Origin: Baylisascaris procyonis
Lineage: Eukaryota > Nematoda > Chromadorea > Rhabditida > Ascarididae
Direction: 5' to 3'
Assembly (NCBI GenBank): GCA_037389465.1
Contig: JAZARR010000172.1
Span: 310,001-374,000, forward strand
DNA: 64,000 bases
The stretch's first letter is position 1; each line of letters opens with the position of its first letter. Made by a program: the position numbers and the translations under genes. The notes under the pieces are model-generated. The model did not search any database and had not been told where the DNA came from. It was given only the letters and a program-made list of their open reading frames with translations. Shown here one piece after another: positions 26,801-36,100 of the stretch.

Positions 26801-27182
26801 ATCTCCATCGGGAGATGAATGGAATTTTACAGGAAATGAACAAGAAACTTTTGTGACTATATTAAATTTGGAATCTTCTCAAACAACATATGAAGTAGCA
26901 GATGATGTGAACGAAACCACAACGATGCAACCATTAACGGAAGTGGTTTTGCCATTCGATGAAGAGAAAGCGGCTGTATTAGTTGAAAAAATTGGTGACA
27001 ATATCACCGAATACAATATTACAGCGGAAGTTGTTGAGCTAAGTGACGACGTGATTGAAACCGCCGAAGATGCGTCGAAAATTCTAACGAAGCATAGCTC
27101 AGTTAATCTAAAGCTTAGCTTTATAAGTCTAGCCGTCGTTGGTGCGTTCTTATTTATTCTCTATTCATATTGCCTCTATTAA
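23861..27182 (+). CDS. Putative secreted/surface protein with three 50-residue Ser/Glu-rich repeats and hydrophobic C-terminus
   Basis: The family is not recognised. Exon 2 (26383-27182) follows a good acceptor (AATTTCAG) and is open to stop TAA at 27180-27182. It has no ATG near its start and needs an upstream base. Exon 1 is proposed at 23861-23909 (MRIFVAVILCLCTSLD, a signal-peptide-like start); its phase-1 end joins as G+TG, giving VRGKSG. The product is about 282 residues: signal peptide; three tandem repeats, each beginning SVVEFP or SVVQFP, with starts 150 bp apart at 26471, 26621 and 26771; a Glu/Asp/Thr-rich region with several N-glycosylation sequons (NST, NFT, NET, NIT); and a C-terminal hydrophobic run (LSFISLAVVGAFLFILY) ending the protein without a charged tail, which suggests a GPI signal or tail anchor. 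The 2.5-kb intron may hide more exons. Exon 2 is fairly secure; the exon 1 link is inference. Confidence 0.55.
24115..24235 (+). repeat. Copy of dispersed TG/TCTG-core repeat (intron of the surface-protein gene)
   Basis: Starts with TTGCCTTGCAAAAG, passes through a TGTTGTGTTTGTGTCGG core and ends with the tetranucleotide run GTCTGTCTGTCTGG. The same left part occurs on the minus strand at about 58.6 kb. Confidence 0.5.
25398..25433. repeat. (GA)n-rich simple repeat
   Basis: Mostly GA dinucleotides with a few GGGA interruptions. Confidence 0.9.
26470..26919 (+). repeat. Three in-frame 150-bp tandem repeats in the surface-protein exon
   Basis: The motif CTGTGGTGGAATTTCC (CAATTTCC in the third unit) starts at 26471, 26621 and 26771. 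The exact 150-bp spacing gives three 50-codon units. Units 1 and 2 are the most alike and unit 3 is more diverged, which suggests ongoing unit duplication followed by divergence. Confidence 0.9.
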
Positions 27183-28905
27183 GAATCTATAATTTGTTGC
27201 AAAAAAATCTTGCACTCCATTAAAATACCAAAAATCCTAAGAAACTAGGAATTTTTCAAATTTTCGTTAATAAGTAAGCATAGTGTTGTTAACTTTAATC
27301 TAGTTCCATTATCTCTGAACCGATTAACGCACCACTTTTATATTTAATCTATAAATTCCACCTATGAAAATACTTATTTGTTTTGGTTATTTGACGAAAG
27401 CATGAAAGCTTAGAAGTTCATCCACCGCACTAACTTGCATTGCCTTCTCTCGGTAGTATTTTCATGTGAATTACTGCTATTAATGCTTACTTTTGTCTCT
27501 ACTTTGCTTTCAGCTTGATATAGGTGTCACCTTAAGCATACCTGTATAATGATTACCTGCCTCTATACATATTACTATCCTTATTTTACGCAGTTGCTCT
27601 TTTTTCTTTTGCAAAAACACCACAATGCTATGAATTTGATATATAGTTGATAGGCGTCTTCAGTAATATTCTTCATAACATTGTGGTAAGCCATAACATT
27701 CTTCAAGGTTTAATTTCACACTTTATTAAAATATCAGTTATACTCAATTATACTCTTCACGAGAATCTCAGCTTCCATTGTTACGAGTCATATACCGCAC
27801 TCCATTATTCCATTATTCATAATTGGTTTATTCAATGTAAGGAAATCCCACGAAGTTAACCTAATAAAATCATTAGAAGTGAGCAAAATATATGCGTTTT
27901 TACAAGCGGTCAGGATGGTTTTTATACCTATTGGATAACGTTTCTCATGCAACCGACTCATAATGAATAACTTATTACAGCTAGTTGGGTTAAAATGTGT
28001 CTTACTTATTGTATGTATTACGTGTTGTTTGTAAGTGTTCGTTGAAAAATGCATTAATTTCTCGAATGAATTTAAATATGCGTTATTACTAACTTGTGTT
28101 ACTTTTTGATAATTTATGTAACCATTTGGTCCGATATGCGAGATTGCAACTATTTCTATAATGTGAATTCCACTCCCATGTTTTGTGAATTCTTTTATCG
28201 TATTTTCTACTTTGTTGTTGTGCTCTGAAAATATTTTGATATAATATATTTATGTTTGTAATATTGAAGGATATATTATCGACTTAAATCAACATAACGT
28301 GATTTTGATCTCTTAGCCGATAAAAGTGAGATGTATTGCCCGCATCTCTCGATTAGCCAATTAGAACTGTAAGGATATATGCAATTTTGAATTTTCAATT
28401 TGGAGAAAAATACAAACAATTCTAAGGGTCGAACGTATTTTAAATCGAGAAGAAGGCGGCGAATAGTACCGGTATGCCTATTTCTTTTGATTTCTGCATT
28501 TTGCACCAGTGTGATCCATCCAAAGTACCATAACTCAACTTTTTCATATTTTTATGTGATTGCGCCCTCAGTGATCTCTCGTTATATCTTTTTGTTGAGG
28601 TTTTTGAAGCACGGTTATATGCTTTCTTCAGATTATAATAAAGACTCGTCGTTGTTGAATTCCAAATGCGGTCAGTTGTATGGGTGCCATACTATTCCTG
28701 TATGCTTCAACATCAGAGAGCATTGAAAAGAGCACAACTAGAGCTTAGGGAACATTGTTTAGTTTTTGCAGAGATTACCGTAAAACTCAAATAAGACGTT
28801 TGTGAAGTTTGCAAAAGAGCATCTACTAAAATCGTCGAGGAAATGAAAGAATTTCGGGATCGATTAAATTTTTGAACTTCACTTCGGAAAGTTTGTGCAG
28901 TTTTC
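27183..28905. other. Intergenic region before the first SRP RNA gene
   Basis: AT-rich sequence with only short open frames lacking domain similarity. The last ~100 bases form the 5' flank of the SRP RNA gene; I cannot assign a specific Pol III promoter element with confidence. Confidence 0.55.
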
Positions 28906-29208
28906 GCCGGGCGTCGTGGCGGGCGTCTGTAATGCAAGTGACTGGCAGGCAGATGGTGGTGGATGGAGTGAGAGGAGGAGTCCTGTTGGGTGCTCGGCGG
29001 CGGCGACCGAGCGTCCAGACCAAGCGCGGTGTCGATAAGGTGTCACTGGGGGAGCCCGGAGGCAGCTGGTCGTACAATGAGGGACGCACGGCTCAGGGCC
29101 GAAAGGCAGCAGGCAAAAGTCCCCGCATCGCGACAGTGGTCGGATAGCGCTTGCGAGTCGTTGACACCTGGCAGCCTCCTCAATACCTTCAGACCCATCG
29201 TCGACTTT
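28906..29208 (+). ncRNA. RN7SL: Signal recognition particle RNA (7SL), copy 1
   Basis: SRP RNA is the scaffold that binds SRP9/14, SRP19, SRP54 and SRP68/72 and targets signal-peptide-bearing ribosomes to the ER. This ~300-nt GC-rich island in AT-rich DNA begins GCCGGGCGTCGTGGCGGGCG, colinear with the 5' (Alu) domain of human 7SL, including a following CTGTAAT. In the S domain, TGGGGGAGCCC presents a GGAG tetraloop on a GC stem, as in helix 6. Downstream, CCGAAAGGCAGCAGGCAAAA followed by GTCCCC reproduces the helix-8 GNRA loop, the conserved AGCAGG and the AAAA(A/G)TCCC side of the SRP54-binding internal loop. The 3' part (TTGACACCTGGCAGCC) returns to close the Alu domain. A T5 Pol III terminator is at 29206-29210. 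Open frames across it on both strands are spurious. Confidence 0.93.
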
Positions 29209-29210
29209 TT
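29206..29210 (+). terminator. Pol III terminator (T5) of SRP RNA copy 1
   Basis: Five T residues directly after GTCGAC at the end of the RNA homology. A second T5 lies at 29224-29228 as a possible back-up. Confidence 0.8.
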
Positions 29211-29454
29211 CTACCAACTGCAGTTTTTCCATCTTATCTTCAAAGCTACCAACTGTTCGTTCAATTTATTGCAATTCAATTCAATGGCCACTGTTTTTCA
29301 CTTCTCACGGCTTGTAGTTCCTCAAATTTTGTGATAGAACTGTTCATTTATCGTACTACGAACCTTTATTATCTTTCTAGGCAAACTCTCCTCCACTCTC
29401 CAGTTTGCAATATTTTATGGGTAGGGAAAATCTGTTGTGTTTTGGAGTGACGGT

Positions 29455-29600
29455 CTATGGAAAATTGCTTGCAAAGGCGCATTATGGTAATATTCCGTCT
29501 GTTGTTATGTGCGCGTGCATGTTTCTGTCTGTCCTTCAAGCAGTTTTAATTCAAGAAGCACTGGAGCTAGAATCACATAATTTTGATAGATACAGCGTAC
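29455..29600 (+). repeat. Copy of dispersed TG/TCTG-core repeat
   Basis: TTGCTTGCAAAGGCGCATTA leads into a TGTGCGCGTGCATG core, a TCTGTCTGTCC run, and then GCACTGGAGCTAGAATCACA as the diverged right box. This is the fullest copy seen. Confidence 0.55.
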
Positions 29601-30139
29601 ACGGTAGCGAGAGCTCTTGTACGATTTTCATATTAGCCCACCAAGCTTAAAAAGGCCAGAGGTAGTTGAAGGTGGGGAAGAATCTGCATGCATTTTAAGC
29701 CGGCTGGTCCACAACAAAAAAGAATCTTTCGGAAAGTTCGTGCGAGTGGTTGTTTTCAATAACACATAAAGGCACTACTTCGCATATCCATTACCTAGTG
29801 GTAACTTGTACAACTGGCTGAATGCAGAAAAGAGGAGAGTGAGGAGATCCAAATAGGCGAAAAAGCAAAATTTCATAGCATGCCAGCTCCTCTGGCACGT
29901 TCAATATCAGGAGGTAGAAAGCATGTCACTGGAGCCGACAAGATATCGGCTCCCGCATTCTGTCCAGCTGTTCAAAGACTTTCACAATTGCCAACAAATG
30001 TTGGATATAAATGTACAAATTAATACTTTCACGTTTTCATCAGCCTGGCCACTTAAGCATCCTTAAATGCTGATAGTTCATATCAAAGTTGATGAATTTA
30101 GCGTGAGAATATGACGTAAATTGCCCGACCTTGGTTTAG

Positions 30140-30230
30140 ATTGCATTCACAAGGTTTCGTAACTCAGCTTCAATGCCCCGCTGAGCTAAGACTATAGCAC
30201 AAAGAAACAGGCCGACACACAGGGATAATT
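30140..30230 (-). repeat. Copy of dispersed TG/TCTG-core repeat
   Basis: On the minus strand, GCCTGTTTCTTTGTGC is followed by GAAGCTGAGTTACGAAACC, matching the right box of the family. Confidence 0.45.
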
Positions 30231-30803
30231 AAAGATAGGTATGAATATATGCGCGTCTAAGTGGCTACGGTACGCGCTTGCAAGCAGTTTTTGCGTTTTG
30301 TACGAGAGCACCTTGACGACCTCTGCTCTTTCCACCTTTTCCCTACTTAAATATATGTCTGTTTCGGAAAATTTTAAACATTTGCATTTGAACAAAATTA
30401 CGGGAACACACTCACGATCAAGGGTTTATAAGTGGAGAAATAGAATGTATGTGACGACCCAAGTCGATATCGGACTTTATCTTATCAATATAGGCCTTGA
30501 TATTACTGTTATCTGCTTGTGCATAATCACTGCCTTCAATGTAAAGCAGAAACAGATTCAGCTGGAGAATCTTGTACAACTCTCCATGTAAAGGCTAACT
30601 CGGAAGATAACACATCCGGAGGAAAGGGCACCCAAAGTAACAAATACACAACAATTTACTGGTACCTTTAACTTCTGCCAACTTCTGCCACTTGTGATTC
30701 AAAACAAAGGAACCCGTCATTTAACGTTCGCATCAAACTTCACGTCGAAAGATAACAAATAATCTGATTTCTCATTTCTGGTACTCCTTCAGAAGATTTA
30801 CAA

Positions 30804-30869
30804 CATGATCACCGCTTAGTGCTGCAAGCCAAAACTATCCTTGGCTTGCATCGCTAAGCGGTGATCGTA
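30804..30869. repeat. Near-perfect 26-bp hairpin with 8-nt loop
   Basis: The arm at 30807-30832 (starting GATCACCGCTTAG, ending GCAAGCCAA) is the reverse complement of 30841-30866 except at two positions. The loop is AACTATCC. A-T and G-T pairs can extend the stem by two more bases. Size and shape suit a short-stem RNA hairpin or a small inverted-repeat element; the strand of any transcript is unknown. Confidence 0.9.
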
Positions 30870-31248
30870 TTTCATACGGATATAAAATCTAGTATAAATA
30901 ATGCAGACTATGGAGTGTCATCAACTGGACAACGCCCCTGTGTGCAAAATTTTCAAGAGAAACTTCACCCTTCCTGCTTTCAGAAAAATCACTCATCGTC
31001 CCCACCAACGAAATTATAAATGCGCTGTCCATTTTGAATTTAGAACTTTACCTCCCTCTAAATACAACTATCTGGTCTTTGTTAATCAAACTGCTCTAGA
31101 AACTTTTTCGTCTTCTTTCCTGTTCGTTCAACACTTCCTCTTACAGCAGGCTCTTGATTTTTCAACGGCCGCACTGCATCTCAACACATATCAGTCGCAT
31201 TTCTCTACGCTGCGTGTGAACATAGGAGCGAAAATTTTAGCAGCGTTC

Positions 31249-31551
31249 GCCGGGCGTCGTGGCGGGCGTCTGTAATGCAAGTGACTGGCAGGCAGATGGT
31301 GGTGGATGGAGTGAGAGGAGGAGTCCTGTTGGGTGCTCGGCGGCGGCGACCGAGCGTCCAGACCAAGCGCGGTGTCGATAAGGTGTCACTGGGGGAGCCC
31401 GGAGGCAGCTGGTCGTACAATGAGGGACGCACGGCTCAGGGCCGAAAGGCAGCAGGCAAAAGTCCCCGCATCGCGACAGTGGTCGGATAGCGCTTGCGAG
31501 TCGTTGACACCTGGCAGCCTCCTCAATACCTTCAGACCCATCGTCGACTTC
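31249..31551 (+). ncRNA. RN7SL: Signal recognition particle RNA (7SL), copy 2
   Basis: This is a second copy of the SRP RNA gene, 2.34 kb downstream of the first and in the same orientation. By eye it is identical to copy 1 over the whole ~300-nt transcribed region, including the helix-6 GGAG loop and the helix-8 AGCAGG/AAAAGTCCC elements. The 5' flank differs from copy 1 almost immediately upstream of the start. The 3' flank is related for about 140 bases. Unlike copy 1, the sequence after GTCGAC is TTCTTT rather than T5, so termination may be weaker here; the next T5 is at 31567-31571. Identity of the RNA part suggests recent duplication or gene conversion, and both copies could be functional. 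Confidence 0.92.
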
Positions 31552-31566
31552 TTTAACCAACTGCAG

Positions 31567-31571
31567 TTTTT
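31567..31571 (+). terminator. Likely back-up Pol III terminator of SRP RNA copy 2
   Basis: First run of five T residues downstream of copy 2, because the proximal site is interrupted (TTCTTT at 31549-31554). Confidence 0.5.
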
Positions 31572-31699
31572 CCATCTTATCTTCAAAGCTAATAAGTTTA
31601 TCATACCAACTGTTCGTTCAGTTTATTGCGATTCAATTCAATGGCCACTGCTTTTCATTTCTTCCCGCTTATAATTCTTCAAATTTGTGATAGAAGTAT

Positions 31700-32963
31700 T
31701 TATTTATCATTTTCGCTTGCCAAAATTTCTGCACTACAGCCTGTGCATGATACTGATTATGATCAACTTTCGCTCATTACGTTGACACTACGAAACATTG
31801 CTATTCCTTCGCGCTATGAACAATTACTGTTTTAATACGTGCTTTATTAATCCTCTTCCATCACTCCCCTACTCTCCACCATCTCATCTGCTATGTTTTG
31901 TAGCTAGGAAAAAATCGATTGTATCTGGGAGTAGAGTTAGATTTCAAAAGTGTGATTAACAGCAAATCACATTTCTATTTAAACTGCCGATTGAGACGCA
32001 ATAAGTTTTTTGTTGATTGAGTTTGAATAACAATCGCTAAACTTTAAAGTGAATAGTGCATATTTAAATAAGCATTTTACGTACGGATTATATCTCCTCA
32101 AAAAGCTCCCAGTTTTATTGATAAACATTCGAGGCTATTTAAACGTATATAAAAAGCTTAAACTTGCAATTCACTATAGAAGCAGGTAAAGACTAACTCA
32201 CCGAAAAATTTGCACGTGAAAACAAACAAACCCTGAATATTGACAAAAAATTTTTAATTGTAAATCCAGTTAGTAAGTGTCATTAGTGGCCGGAAAAAAT
32301 TATGAGCAGAAGTTATGAAATTTTTAAAGAATCTCATCGGTGAAGTTGTTGCACTTTTCATTTACTACCTCTATGCTTCTTTTGGTTGACTTTCATATCA
32401 GTCGATTTTGAATAGAGCAGATATATAATTTAATTTTTTTCATTAACAAGTATCAAACAAACATCCTTGATTAATAACATCACTTTAAACACTGCAACAC
32501 TTCAGTAAAAAATGTAAGCAATGTTACTATGAGTTCTTCATTGTGCTCTAATGTACTCCGGTGATTTCGACCTCTTCACAAATGTTCACCATTCGATTCA
32601 CAATTAAACTCGTATCGATAAGTTCCTCGCATAAATTTGCCAATACATAGCTGAACTTTAACGCATAAGGATTCTGAAAATTATTCATTATATTACTACG
32701 AAAATCAACTTTTTGGCGTTAAATAATAAAATTCTCAATTTTAAAATATCTCTCCTCTCATTTTCCATCCAAGTACAACCAGCAGGTCAAGTAGAGCGGT
32801 GAGCTAATTTTAATGTGAGCTTATAGTGATTCATTTCTTTCCATTAGTTCATGTTGATGTTGATATGATCTGGTGGTGAGATATACGATTAGATCAAGCG
32901 CAGTGTTTTCAAAAAAGGCACAGCGCAAGATAAATAAAGCTAATAAGTTCTACTCTCAGGTGA

Positions 32964-33020
<57 letters not shown>

Positions 33021-33175
33021 GATTTGCACCAATGCAATAAAATTTTTGATTGATGTTGAAAAAGGTGCTTGAACAACAGCAATTTAGATTTGCATTTTTC
33101 ATTCGGAATAGCTGAAATACTTTTCAGAATTTCAACGGCAATTAGAGTGAGTTAAATTGAGTTTTATAGGCGTCA
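31700..33175. other. Intergenic region between SRP RNA copy 2 and the legumain 3' end
   Basis: AT-rich with no convincing open frame. A (TA)n block lies at 32965-33016. The right end should include the legumain 3' UTR (minus strand). Confidence 0.55.
32965..33016. repeat. (TA)n microsatellite
   Basis: Uninterrupted TA alternation of about 52 bases. Confidence 0.97.
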
Positions 33176-36100
33176 TCAGCCGTATATTGGATCGATTTCG
33201 CAGACGAAAGACATTTTTGAGGATCGACCATGTGCACTGTAATTATTGTGTAACGATTTCATTGCATTCCACCAATGGTTAGTAAAATCTATCAACGTTT
33301 CTTTCAACCATTTGAGAGTATTTAAAGAATTTCTTGAAGTGAAGACTGAAAGAAAGATGAGAAAAATGAACATCTTACACGGCTGAAATCGAAACACATT
33401 CGACTGAACATTTTAACGACAATATCGAAGCAATGCGGTTGAGTAAGCAAATCGGGATGATCGTTGAGAACTCGTTCTCGAGTCACTCTATTTGGAATGA
33501 GGTCATCAACCAATGCCTCCACAAAGCTATCCAAATAATCGCGTTTCTGCAATCATTTTTCAGTTGATTCTTTCTTGGATGCCCAACTTATAACTCTAAT
33601 GAAAAGTTGTAAATATTTTAAAATTACACAAATAGTGATTCGATTCTGTTAAAAATGAGCGGAGAGTACTGCACTGAAATGTAATGAATACGATTAATTG
33701 AGGCTCATTGATTGTTATAGAGTGTATGACATGCATTCTCAAATCCTCATGAGACCTATTTAAAATCAATGAAATTTCGTACAATGACCACATTATCAGA
33801 TGACCATTAAGCAGCAACACTAATTCAATGAAAATTTTCGTCATTAACCTTTAGCAGTCTTTGTATTTTCCGCTGAATTGCTTCTTTGCCATCAGACGTC
33901 ACCTCTGTATCTAGATCCCTTTCTAATGAAAGCAATGGAATTTCGCGCACTGGCCACATTACTCCATCCATATCCTGCAATTGCAATCGATTATTTCCTT
34001 TTGAAGGAAATTTCACTGCATAAAATCAAAATATTATCAACAGGTGTTGGCGAATAAAAAACCCCTTAGATCATGCGATAAAAACCTATAGAATGACAGA
34101 GGTAAACTTGGCGTTGAAATGATTGGAGTTAATAGACATTCGCCGCAAAATGAAAATGAATCATTTGATGAAAATATGACGATCTAATGAAATTCGTCCG
34201 TTCACTATTTCAAATTGATATCACCAGCAAAGCTTTTGCACTAACTCAGTAAATTAGCTTTAGCTGAGTAAACTAAAAAAATAAACGAGTAAAAAATTAG
34301 CTGAGCATTTTTCGTTCTCGACGTGAGATGGTTTCGAAAGAACTTCATTCGGTCCGGTCCTAAAATTTTATCAGACAGTAACCACTATCGTTTGGCTTCG
34401 ACTTTCAGTTTCCTGAATCTTAATTGAGGAATTTAAATTCATCGATTTCTTTCCAAAAAGTGGGACGTCCATGAGATGAAGACCCTCCTGATGAAAGTTT
34501 TGAACTCTCTGTTATAATGCTTCAGACGACCTTCACAAGGATAACAGCATGTGTTGGCTTTAGTGTTCATCTATCAGAGTATCGACAAAGCGAAGCGCCA
34601 CAGAAGGCATACCTTGAGGTGAAAATAAAACAACCAATACTTCCATATTGAAATCCAAAAAATTCAAATATTGAGTCATCATAGGTCAGCAACCGAACGG
34701 TAAAGCAATGAAGGTAACATATTATACTATGATTTAAGTGAATTAAAATATATTTACAAATAAAGCTCTTACCTTATTATCATAGGTGATTCGACGTGTA
34801 CTACGTCGCCAACCTTGAAATGCGCCAACAACTGCATCAGCAATACTCAGATTGCCGTAATGCATAACACTGCTTAATTGCGTTTTATCCCTCACAATTT
34901 CATATTGTCTTTGCAACGTTTCCGACCGGAGATCTTCCTTCAAATATAATATCACTGTGCCATTAATATCATAGAAGAAGATATTCCTGCTGCAGTATAA
35001 CATGAAAAAGTATTGTAAATAGAAGGATGCATCGATGAGCACCGTTCATCTCAAATAAAATACCTAAGTGGCATCAACTCGCACATCTTGTACCGCTCGG
35101 GCAATTAAATATTGCTATTCATCCACAAAATGAAAGGCCTATTTCGCCTCCATGCAGCATTTGTTGGAACAGCTTTGACAATAGAAAATGTCGCAAAATT
35201 TACAGTTCACTTTCACTACAGGTTGCTTCCCTGCAGCGCAAAAAAAAGGAATCTTTTTTTGCTCAGAATTCAAACAATCATTCGTTAGTAATGAGGGCAA
35301 ACTTCGGAAAATTTTTAAAATTCAAAATTTTTGCGACATTCGAAAAAACACAAATTCCGCTTGAATGTCGTTTTCCATTTTAAAAAGTTCTTTCTGAATA
35401 TGGAGGGTTTTTTGCATATAGTGAATATTTGAATTGGTTGTTTCAATAAGCAGAGATGAATGCTAGAAGAACTGACGAAACATGCACTCCTGCATTCCGC
35501 CTATCCGACCAACCAGTTCAGCAAGTCAACAGTAAAAAACAAAACATCCGAAACAATGCGCTGATATTTCATTTAATCTAACCGAGTGCATAAACTTTTC
35601 ACTAAAGAGTATATAACCAGAAAAGATGGAGATGAAAAGGCAAATAGTGTGAGCTGCACGCGAATCTTTTGTCCTCTTTATTTATACAATGTCGCTGCAA
35701 TGTATCTACAGCCTGTAAGATCGATGAATGAGCTTGAGTTAGGCGATAGCCTTATGGCATACAACGCACTCGTTAAATTTCATAATTTTAGCTGCAGGAG
35801 TTGACGCATTGAAACTACGTGAAAACAGATAAACAGACGTATACAGATGCATGCAGACATGATTCCGTTACATTGCGGTTTCACAGAGGAAATCCTCTTT
35901 GCAAAGAACGCGTATCATGCCAACACTTTTGTTGTATTCACTCATCTGGATATATGAAATTCGATCCTCCAGTTTCGGCTCAAAATGAGCGTTTAATCGT
36001 GAATTTGGCTTTGTCGAATTCATTTCAATATTGCAGCTTCACATCGCTTTCATGCGTTAATAGCTGGTTACAACAATTGCTTACATATGCAATATATACA

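Larger units (their letters stand above)
29209..31248. other. Spacer between the two SRP RNA copies
   Basis: The first ~135 bases match the sequence downstream of copy 2. The rest holds a dispersed repeat copy (about 29455-29600), another on the minus strand (about 30140-30225), the hairpin at 30804-30869 and unremarkable AT-rich DNA. A 124-codon open frame (30901-31275 plus) runs into SRP copy 2 and is considered chance. Confidence 0.6.

Noticed and set aside
28826..29334. Several overlapping Arg/Gly-rich open frames on both strands, repeated at 31205-31674
   Set aside because: They overlay the two SRP RNA genes; their GC-rich codons reflect RNA structure, and no protein similarity is seen.
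30901..31275. 124-codon plus-strand frame just upstream of SRP copy 2
   Set aside because: It runs into the RNA gene and ends with codons from it; no homology or transcription signal.
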